NCBI GenBank assembly: GCA_946886925.1
Contig: CAMPJQ010000013.1
Span: forward strand, 1 to 15,938
Origin: an uncultured Terrimonas sp.
GTDB taxonomy: Bacteria; Bacteroidota; Bacteroidia; Chitinophagales; Chitinophagaceae
DNA length: 15,938 bases
Reading direction: 5' to 3'
Within the stretch, counting starts at the first letter, position 1. Each line of letters opens with the position of its first letter. The position numbers and the translations under genes are program-made. Shown one piece after another: positions 1 to 5,887 of this stretch. A model generated the notes under the pieces. It searched no databases, was not told where the DNA came from, and worked only from the letters and a program-made list of their open reading frames with translations.

Positions 1-66
1 TAATAAGATAGCGATTTGATATTTTTCTTCGTGCGCCGGAACCAATGCTTCTGTCCCTGTGTCTTT
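1..66 (-). other. Short open stretch at left edge, possibly start of a divergent gene
   Basis: Reading the minus strand from 66 to the window edge gives 22 open codons with protein-like composition (KDTGTEALVPAHEEKYQIAI, then LL). An in-frame ATG at 81-79 is separated from it by a TAA stop at 69-67. The only possible start after that stop is TTG at 45-43. It could be the 5' end of a gene divergent from the Lrp-type regulator, or simple coincidence. No family is recognisable from so few residues. Confidence 0.2.
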
Positions 67-115
67 TTATTGTGTTTTCATTGTGGAAGTTTACCCTGAA
101 ATTCATTTTATTTTC

Positions 116-146
116 ATTGAATGTTTTTCACCTGCAATTATCTTTT
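116..146 (+). promoter_or_regulatory. Possible promoter of the Lrp-type gene
   Basis: TATCTTTT at 139-146 matches the Bacteroidota -7 box TAnnTTTG at all but the last base. ATTG at 116-119, 19 bases upstream, resembles the -33 box TTTG. Transcription would start near 150 and leave a leader of about 45 bases before the ATG at 197. The match is imperfect in both boxes. Confidence 0.3.
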
Positions 147-196
147 TCCTGTCTGTATCAATAAATTGTAGTATTATGTAGATAAATCAGGGTAAA

Positions 197-667
197 ATGG
201 CGTCAAAATTAAATTTAGACAAATTAGACCTGCAGATCATATCCGCAATGATGGAAGATGCGGGGATATCGTATGCTGACCTTGGAAAAAATCTTTCTGT
301 ATCAGGGGGTACCATACATGTGCGCATTAAAAAGCTACAGGAAAGCGGTATAGTAAAAGGCACCCGTCTTAATGTGGAGTTGAAGGAGCTGGGTTATGAC
401 ATAACTGCGTTTGTAGGCATCTACCTCGAAAAAAGTTCTTTATACGATACTGTAGCCAAGGAACTGAAAAGAATACCGGAAATTGTACGACTTAATTATA
501 CCACAGGCAATTACAGCATGTTCATCGAAATTGTATGCAGGGATATCACCCAGTTGCGGCATGTATTGCATGATGAATTGCAAAAAATAAAAGGTATTGA
601 ACGAACGGAAACATTAATATCGCTGGAAGAAAGCTTTAACCGTAATGTACAGGTAGGGCCGTTGTAA
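197..667 (+). CDS. Lrp/AsnC family transcriptional regulator
   Basis: This is a 156-residue DNA-binding regulator of the feast/famine (Lrp/AsnC) type. Such proteins form dimers and octamers and sense amino acids or related metabolites. Residues about 8-55 form the winged helix-turn-helix: LDLQIISAMMED, then ISYADLGKNLSVSGGTIHVR as turn and recognition helix, then a linker starting at GIVKG. Residues about 68-145 form the RAM ligand-binding and oligomerisation domain, with TGNYSMFI at the position of the usual effector-loop motif. The length is normal for the family. There is no Shine-Dalgarno sequence before the ATG, as is common in Bacteroidota. The next gene is on the other strand, so it is probably monocistronic. 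Its target and effector cannot be deduced from the neighbours. Confidence 0.92.
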   Translation: MASKLNLDKLDLQIISAMMEDAGISYADLGKNLSVSGGTIHVRIKKLQESGIVKGTRLNVELKELGYDITAFVGIYLEKSSLYDTVAKELKRIPEIVRLNYTTGNYSMFIEIVCRDITQLRHVLHDELQKIKGIERTETLISLEESFNRNVQVGPL

Positions 668-680
668 TTAGCAAAGCATC

Positions 681-890
681 AGGAAACAAAAGACAAGAAC
701 CAAATTACAAAAGGCAAATAAAAAATCAAATTTCAAATCTGTCCGCTGTTGCGGATAAATCTCAAATCCGAAATCTGAAGAATACAACGATAAACAAAAA
801 ACCATAAATCCAAAATCCGGAGACTGTCAGTAGTCTACAATGAGCCATCAGCACAAAGATCATCCGATAGCTGATGTTACCACTGCCCGC
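681..890. repeat. Intergenic repeat mosaic, left copy
   Basis: This A/C-rich tract downstream of the Lrp-type gene is built of short degenerate units. It holds caaaagacaa (687-696), gacaagaaccaaat (692-705), caaat units around 730-770, ccgaaatctgaa (768-779), tgagccatcagc (841-852) and gatagctga (866-874). The same words, in broadly the same order, recur in the tract at 2010-2240 on the other side of the ABC permease gene. There is no coding potential. A small hairpin (tccgc/gcgga, 742-755) lies within it. Confidence 0.55.
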
Positions 891-902
891 TTACCACTGT
901 TC

Positions 903-2000
903 TCACACCTTTCCCCTCACATCCAGCGCATCCCGCAGGCCATTACCCAATAAATTAAAGGCCAGCACCAGCAGCATGATACAAATGCCCGGCGATATGG
1001 CCAGTAACGGGTTATGGGTGATGATGAAATTGTAGTTTTCCTTGATCATTAAGCCCCAGCTGGGCTGTGGTGGCTGAACGCCGATGCCCAGAAAGCTCAG
1101 TCCTGCTTCTATAACGATAGCGGAGGCAAAATTGGAAGCGGCCATTACCATTACCGGTCCCAGTACATTGGGCAGTATATGGCGGAAGATGATCCTTGTG
1201 TTGGTAAAGCCAAGTGCTCTGGCAGCTTCAATATATTGCAGTTCCCGTATGCTCAGTACCTGCGTGCGAATGATCCTTGCCGTGTTTACCCATAAGGTTA
1301 ATCCAACGGCAATAAATACCTGCCAGAAACCCTTGCCTAATGCAAGAGTAATAGCAAACACCAGCAATAAGGTAGGCATGCTCCATACTACATTAATGAA
1401 CCACATGATGATATTATCTGTTCGGCCGCCATAGTAGCCTGCAACAAGCCCCAGCACTATACCGATAGACAGGGAAATTACAACGGCGATAAGACCAACG
1501 GCAAGGCTTACCCGCACTCCTACGATCAGGCGGCTGAGAATATCCCGGCCAAATTTATCGGTGCCCAGCCAAAAGGTTTTATGCACAATCAATGAAACAG
1601 GATCTGCATTCAGGTCTTTAATATAATAAGACTGTCGTTCTTCTATACCTTCATCAATGTATTGCTGCACAACAATACTGTCGCCCACCTGCCGCCATGA
1701 GCGAACAGGTATATAATTATTCGCATCCTCCTGCCCATTGAGCAATCTTTCAACAATGCCGGCTTTTTCTACAACTTTATCTTTGGGTATCTTAAGAAAC
1801 AACATGCTGAAGCCGGGCTTTTGTCCGCCAATTTCCAGGGTCATCCTGTTGGCATTGGGCGAATGATCCGGGGCAAGCATATAAGCGCCGAGGCCTGTTA
1901 ATACGGCTAAGGCAATGATACAAAGTCCAAAAACGGCCCCTTTGTTTTTCCGCAATCTTTTCCAGGCAGACTGAAAAAAGGTAGGTGATACATTTTGCAC
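903..2000 (-). CDS. ABC transporter permease, DppC/OppC type
   Basis: This is an inner-membrane permease subunit of a peptide/nickel-type ABC importer. With a GTG start at 2000 it has 365 residues. Residues about 11-43 are the OppC N-terminal segment with the first membrane helix (WKRLRKNKGAVFGLC). A periplasmic insertion of about 95 residues follows (45-140). WLGTDKFGRDILSRL at about 144-158 is the conserved entry to the permease core, and EAARALGFTNTRIIFRHILP at about 258-277 is the EAA loop that docks on the ATPase. The reading frame stays open upstream to 2117, but that extension (about 40 residues) is translated from the repeat mosaic, so the GTG at 2000, just before QNVSPTFFQSAWK, is preferred. 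No ATPase, second permease or binding protein is adjacent; partners must be encoded elsewhere. Confidence 0.92.
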   Translation of the reverse strand: MQNVSPTFFQSAWKRLRKNKGAVFGLCIIALAVLTGLGAYMLAPDHSPNANRMTLEIGGQKPGFSMLFLKIPKDKVVEKAGIVERLLNGQEDANNYIPVRSWRQVGDSIVVQQYIDEGIEERQSYYIKDLNADPVSLIVHKTFWLGTDKFGRDILSRLIVGVRVSLAVGLIAVVISLSIGIVLGLVAGYYGGRTDNIIMWFINVVWSMPTLLLVFAITLALGKGFWQVFIAVGLTLWVNTARIIRTQVLSIRELQYIEAARALGFTNTRIIFRHILPNVLGPVMVMAASNFASAIVIEAGLSFLGIGVQPPQPSWGLMIKENYNFIITHNPLLAISPGICIMLLVLAFNLLGNGLRDALDVRGKV

Positions 2001-2009
2001 GGCGTAAAA

Positions 2010-2240
2010 TAAAGAAAAGAACCAAGAACCAAATGACAAGAACCAAATAAAAGACAAATCCGAAGCCGGAAAGCCGAAATCTGAATGGGATACAAAGCAC
2101 CAAAAGACAAATAGCAAATAACAAGGAGGCTATCGGCAATTAGCGATCAGTCTATAAGTAGTGTAAAAAAGGAATATTCATCCTATCGTTGTAATTATCC
2201 ACTGATAGCTGAAAGACCGCTGATGGCTCAGATAGCCTCT
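2010..2240. repeat. Intergenic repeat mosaic, right copy
   Basis: This tract lies between the permease and glycosyltransferase genes and repeats words of the 681-890 tract: gacaagaaccaaat (2035-2048), ccgaaatctgaa (2074-2085), caaaagacaa (2101-2110) and gatagctga (2204-2212). gctgatggctca (2219-2230) is the exact inverse of tgagccatcagc at 841-852. On the minus strand the tract is rich in TTTG, so it may supply -33-like promoter words to the permease gene. The rest of the gap to 2303 shows no gene; ctgca/tgcag at about 2239-2253 could form a weak hairpin. Confidence 0.55.
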
Positions 2241-2303
2241 GCAACTTATGCAGGCGATCTGACGCTCCTTCGTTGCGTACCGGCCACCCTTTTTTTCTTC
2301 CCC

Positions 2304-3455
2304 TCATTTCACCTTCCTCCCCTTCCACTCATAACTGCCAAAGCTTCCGAAAAAACCTGCCATAACGGTATAGGCTATATGCAAGGGCTGAAACAAAGGA
2401 AACCATCGCATTAAATGCTGAAGATCAAAATATTTCAATACCTCTTTTACAAAGTTCCATTCAATAAGTGTTTTATAAAAAACAGCTATTGCAAAAAAAA
2501 GCAACCAGCGCGGCTGCACTATGCTTCCGGCCAGTAAAATAAAAAGGGATAGGTTAATGATATATACAAGCGCAAGTACAAATACAATACGCTTGTCACT
2601 ATAATGCCCGGTTTTGCTGGCCCAGCGTATCCGCTGGTTAAAAAAGGCTTTCCAGCCAGGGGCGGGTGAAGTTTCTACGGTAGCCTCACTTGCTTTTAGA
2701 TATGCAATTCCCCGAGGGTATTTGCTGTATATTTTCTGCATGAGCAGCATATCGTCGCCGGAAGCAATATGATCAATGTTTTCAAACCCTTTTACTTCAT
2801 TGAAAATTGTTTTTTCGTAGGCAAGGTTGGCGCCATTGCACATACTGTGAAATTTTTTATATACGGAAGCTGCCGTAATGCCCTGCAAAATGGCAAAATC
2901 TATGCTTTGAAAAACAGAGAGAAGTGAATTGCCGGATTTTATCTTAACAGGCGCTACAATAAAAACCGCTTTGCTGTACTGATGAAAAGCAGCAATCGTT
3001 TTAATCCAGTCTTTATGAAAAGTGCAGTCGGCGTCGGTAGTAACAATCAGGTTGCCGGTTGCCACCTGTATAGCTGTTTCAATGGCTTTTTTCTTAAAGG
3101 CGATACACCCGGCGTTGGTATCCGGTTGTTCATGAAGTGATATGAGTTGGATATTCTCTTTAATGTATTGCTTTACAATACCGGCAGTACGATCGGTTGA
3201 ATGATCATCCACAACAATAATTTCAAGCAGCTCTTTTGGATAAGATTGCTGTAATAAGAATAGGATACATTGTTCAATTACAACTTCTTCATTGCGTGCC
3301 GGAACAACCACCGAAATTTTTTCCGAAGCGGCAAAATCATTTGGTGCATTGCCGTCGAAATGGGGAACCTGTTTCCACGACTGATGGTAATAATGTATCA
3401 GGAAATAATAAGCGCCCAATAAGACAAGACTTATGATAAATATTATCATGCACAC
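2304..3455 (-). CDS. Membrane-bound family 2 glycosyltransferase
   Basis: This is a 383-residue processive-type GT2 enzyme expected to transfer a sugar from a nucleotide-sugar donor at the cytoplasmic face of the inner membrane. An N-terminal membrane helix (about 4-22) precedes the GT-A domain. Visible motifs are VVVPARNEE (about 49-57), VVDDHSTD (81-88), the metal-binding DAD at 141-143, the base motif SGDD (Asp 234/235) and QRIRW (274-278), typical of the hyaluronan, chitin and poly-GlcNAc synthase class. Three hydrophobic segments follow from about 290 to 372. ATG codons at 3455 and 3449 are both possible starts. The gene begins 18 bp after the hydrolase gene ends, so the two are probably co-transcribed. 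The acceptor and sugar are not deducible, and no other polysaccharide genes are nearby. Confidence 0.9.
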   Translation of the reverse strand: MCMIIFIISLVLLGAYYFLIHYYHQSWKQVPHFDGNAPNDFAASEKISVVVPARNEEVVIEQCILFLLQQSYPKELLEIIVVDDHSTDRTAGIVKQYIKENIQLISLHEQPDTNAGCIAFKKKAIETAIQVATGNLIVTTDADCTFHKDWIKTIAAFHQYSKAVFIVAPVKIKSGNSLLSVFQSIDFAILQGITAASVYKKFHSMCNGANLAYEKTIFNEVKGFENIDHIASGDDMLLMQKIYSKYPRGIAYLKASEATVETSPAPGWKAFFNQRIRWASKTGHYSDKRIVFVLALVYIINLSLFILLAGSIVQPRWLLFFAIAVFYKTLIEWNFVKEVLKYFDLQHLMRWFPLFQPLHIAYTVMAGFFGSFGSYEWKGRKVK

Positions 3456-3473
3456 AAATTAGGGCAAATTGTG

Positions 3474-4277
3474 TTACTGCAATAAAGCCGCTATAGCCGC
3501 TGTGTTTTTTTCGTGCAATATCCTGTGGCCACAGGGGAGGATATGCAGTGTGCAGAAATCTTCCATACCTTTTTTAAAATAACTGCCTGTAGTATGGCGT
3601 ATTACCCTGTCGTACCGGCCGTAAATTAAAAATACGGGTGTATTGTTTTTTTGAATGCGTCGTTTTATATTTTTTACAGCAGGTTTTAATTTTCGCATGG
3701 TGGTCCATATCGTATACAATTGTATACGCTTATCTTCCTGGTTGAGATACTGGTGTATATAATTATATACACCTATGTTGATCATGCCCGTGCTTTTAAG
3801 GGCTTTGGTAACCATAAAAAAAATGCCGGGCTTTTTCATAAAGTATTTGAACAACCGGTTGCCCGAAACGGTTTGCGTTGCCAGCCAGTACCAGAAGTTA
3901 ATTTTTAAACCATCCGGGGCCAGCAGTATCAATTGTTGTATACGTTGCGGGATCTGCTCATATACAGATAGCGTCACTCGCCCGCCCATACTATATCCGG
4001 CAAGTGAAAAGCGGTTGTTATGCAGTACCGGTATATTGTTAATGATATTGAGAATATCTTTTGTTGTACACATCATTCCTTCATTCCAAACTGTTTTTCC
4101 GTGCAACGGGAGATCAATAGCTATGATGGTATATTTATTTTCAATTGCCCTGGCCAGCGGCATAAAGCTGTCGGCCATTTCACCAAAGCCATGAAAGCAC
4201 AGCAATGGTTTTTCACCAGTACCCCATTGCAAGCAGTGAATTTGTGAATTTTTGTATGGAATGAAAAATGACAACAT
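3474..4277 (-). CDS. Alpha/beta hydrolase
   Basis: This is a 267-residue soluble alpha/beta-fold hydrolase with no signal peptide. CFHGFGE (27-33) holds the oxyanion-hole HGF, GYSMGG (94-99) places the nucleophile at Ser96, Asp223 in YGRYDRVIR is the likely acid and His251 in PCGHRILHE the base. Residues about 125-200 form the variable cap. The frame is open upstream to an ATG at 4382, but that version would contain the susD terminator (4350-4369). The ATG at 4277 also lies seven to ten bases downstream of a perfect TAnnTTTG box, so 4277 is chosen. The glycosyltransferase gene follows after 18 bp. The substrate is unknown; esterase, lactonase or C-C hydrolase activity would all fit the fold. 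The coding sequence carries two unusual palindromes (3711-3728, 3752-3773). Confidence 0.87.
   Translation of the reverse strand: MLSFFIPYKNSQIHCLQWGTGEKPLLCFHGFGEMADSFMPLARAIENKYTIIAIDLPLHGKTVWNEGMMCTTKDILNIINNIPVLHNNRFSLAGYSMGGRVTLSVYEQIPQRIQQLILLAPDGLKINFWYWLATQTVSGNRLFKYFMKKPGIFFMVTKALKSTGMINIGVYNYIHQYLNQEDKRIQLYTIWTTMRKLKPAVKNIKRRIQKNNTPVFLIYGRYDRVIRHTTGSYFKKGMEDFCTLHILPCGHRILHEKNTAAIAALLQ
3711..3728. repeat. 18-bp perfect palindrome inside the hydrolase gene
   Basis: CGTATACAA is followed directly by its exact reverse complement. The site shares the 16-bp core GTATAYAATTRTATAC with the palindrome at 3752-3773; the centres are 43 bp apart, about four DNA turns. It encodes hydrolase residues 184-189. 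It resembles a binding site for a dimeric regulator, or, in RNA, a seven-pair stem with an AAUU loop. No function is proven. Confidence 0.6.
3752..3773. repeat. 22-bp perfect palindrome inside the hydrolase gene
   Basis: GGTGTATATAA is followed directly by its exact reverse complement. It has the same core as the palindrome at 3711-3728 and is also centred on AATT. It encodes hydrolase residues 169-175 plus one base. In RNA it could fold into a nine-pair stem with an AAUU loop. A looser relative, GTATCAATTG followed by TTGTATAC, occurs at 3926-3943. Confidence 0.6.
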
Positions 4278-4286
4278 GCGGGTTTT

Positions 4287-4294
4287 CAAATGTA
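4287..4294 (-). promoter_or_regulatory. Perfect -7 box directly upstream of the hydrolase start
   Basis: The minus strand reads TACATTTG, an exact match to the Bacteroidota -7 consensus TAnnTTTG. No TTTG lies 19-21 bases upstream (that stretch reads AAAA). Transcription would begin about six bases before the ATG at 4277, giving an almost leaderless message. Confidence 0.4.
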
Positions 4295-4337
4295 ATCGAA
4301 AACTGTGAACCGTTTTTAATGAGCCCGCTGATTTGAT

Positions 4338-4370
4338 ATATAAAGAAGAGGCTGTCGTTAATGACAGCCC
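4338..4370 (-). terminator. Rho-independent terminator of the susCD operon
   Basis: On the minus strand GGCTGTC, a six-base loop (ATTAAC) and GACAGCC form a perfect seven-pair stem (4350-4369), followed by the T-rich run TCTTCTTTATAT. It begins about 37 bases after the SusD stop codon, so it ends that transcript and separates it from the hydrolase gene. Confidence 0.75.
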
Positions 4371-4406
4371 CTGGTTTTCCAAAGGATTATAGCGTGTTTA
4401 GTGAGG

Positions 4407-5867
4407 TTATTGATCCCACCATACTTTTTCATTATAGGTATCTTCACTCCATCCCTGCGCGCCAACAGCAGCATTTCGGTTATCCGGATTAAGTGTTTGT
4501 TCACTTCTCGGATAAGCGAAGCGCACAGGTATTCTGTCATTATTTACGTTATCGGCGCCAGCTACCAGTGCAGGAATACCCGTTCTTCTCCAATCGAACC
4601 AGGCTTCCAGACCGGTAAAGAAAAGCGATATCCATTTTTGAGTGCCAATAAGCTCCAGTGCATTGGCATCACTGTAAACAACCCCTGTCCTTGTTAAGTA
4701 ATTGCCCGGCATAGCAGTGGCAACGTAATCAAAAGCAGACTTTATTCCTTCTTCATAATGCCATTGGGCAGTTTCTCCGGTAGTAACCAGTCCCTTTTTT
4801 ACCGCTTCAGCTAAAATGAACTGCAATTCGGGATATCCCATAATATATCCTTTGGCCACGTTTAGTCCGGTGGATGTAATAGAGCCCTTGTAAAATAGAT
4901 CACCTACACGGGAAATATTGTTGGGGCCGCCATTGTATGCAAGCGCCGACACTTCATTCAATCCGTTGGGAACACCCGAATAAATGCCACCTGCATCAGT
5001 AGGCTGTGCAAATACGGCTATCCTGGGATCATCAAGCGCTTTTAATTTTTCGTCTAAGGTTTTGCTCAGACGAAACTCATCAAATGAACCTGACCGCGTA
5101 GTGTATAAAGGAAATTGATTGGGCGCCGATGTAAGATAAGTCAATGTGCCGTTGTCATCGTTCTCCTCAAAAACTGGGGCGGATGAAGGATTGTCAACAA
5201 TGGCCTGCATAGCTGCTTTTACATCTTTTTTACCGGAAATCCGCATCAGGCAGCGCAGACGAAGGGAATTAGCCAGTTTTTTCCATTTGTTCAGATCCCC
5301 GCTATAAATGATGTCTCCAACTATGGTACCCGCGGATGGGTCAAAAGTGGCATTTGCCGTTTCCAAATCATTCAAAATACCATCGTAAACGCTTTCCTGT
5401 GAATCATACTTTGGCTGTAATATGCCACTTATTCCCTGGGTGGCTTCTGAATATGGGATATCTCCATAAGCATCGGTAGCCAGTGAATACATCCATGCCC
5501 TCATTACCAGCGCTATTGCTTTGTAATTCGGCGCGTTATTTTTTTCACCCAGGGATATCAGAAGCTGCACATTGCGCATATTATCATATACACCATTCCA
5601 TAATCCACTTCTGTCACCCCACGTATAACGATCTTCAGATACGAACTGAATTTTAGCGGTATGCTGAATAACAATATTGCCTATACCCCAGCTTTGATCT
5701 ACCATTTGATTGACTGCGGAGCGTAAAATACCCGTCAAAAGAAGGTCGGGCGTTACATCTGTAATGGCGTCAGGATTAGCATTTTTTTCCTGGTAATCTT
5801 TGGTACAGGAAGGCATCAGCAGCATGCCAATAGCCATCACAAATACATATTTTTTAATCTTTTTCAT
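4407..5867 (-). CDS. SusD/RagB-like nutrient-binding outer-membrane lipoprotein
   Basis: This 486-residue surface lipoprotein acts as the lid and substrate-binding partner of the SusC channel. A lipoprotein signal peptide ends in LLMPSC, with Cys21 the expected lipidation site, and the acidic/charged TKDYQEKN just after it suits surface export in Bacteroidota. The start of the mature protein (NANPDAITDVTPDLLLTGIL) and the helical repeat around 115-142 (ALVMRAWMYSLATDAYGDIP) are typical of the SusD-like_2 type. The length is normal. It begins 20 bp after susC and shares its operon; the leader before its ATG is A-rich (caaaacaaaac) in place of a Shine-Dalgarno sequence. The ligand cannot be read from the sequence, and glycan, peptide and other substrates are all known for the family. 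Confidence 0.95.
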   Translation of the reverse strand: MKKIKKYVFVMAIGMLLMPSCTKDYQEKNANPDAITDVTPDLLLTGILRSAVNQMVDQSWGIGNIVIQHTAKIQFVSEDRYTWGDRSGLWNGVYDNMRNVQLLISLGEKNNAPNYKAIALVMRAWMYSLATDAYGDIPYSEATQGISGILQPKYDSQESVYDGILNDLETANATFDPSAGTIVGDIIYSGDLNKWKKLANSLRLRCLMRISGKKDVKAAMQAIVDNPSSAPVFEENDDNGTLTYLTSAPNQFPLYTTRSGSFDEFRLSKTLDEKLKALDDPRIAVFAQPTDAGGIYSGVPNGLNEVSALAYNGGPNNISRVGDLFYKGSITSTGLNVAKGYIMGYPELQFILAEAVKKGLVTTGETAQWHYEEGIKSAFDYVATAMPGNYLTRTGVVYSDANALELIGTQKWISLFFTGLEAWFDWRRTGIPALVAGADNVNNDRIPVRFAYPRSEQTLNPDNRNAAVGAQGWSEDTYNEKVWWDQ

Positions 5868-5887
5868 ATTGTTTTGTTTTGGCGGTT

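Noticed and set aside
742..755. Hairpin tccgc/gcgga after the Lrp-type gene
   Set aside because: It has only five pairs and no T-run on either side, so it is not a credible terminator.
681..890. CRISPR array as explanation for the caaat-rich tract
   Set aside because: Units are short, degenerate and irregularly spaced, with no constant spacer length and no cas genes nearby.
4278..4382. Upstream extension of the hydrolase reading frame
   Set aside because: It contains the susCD terminator and lacks hydrolase features; the ATG at 4277 follows a perfect -7 box.
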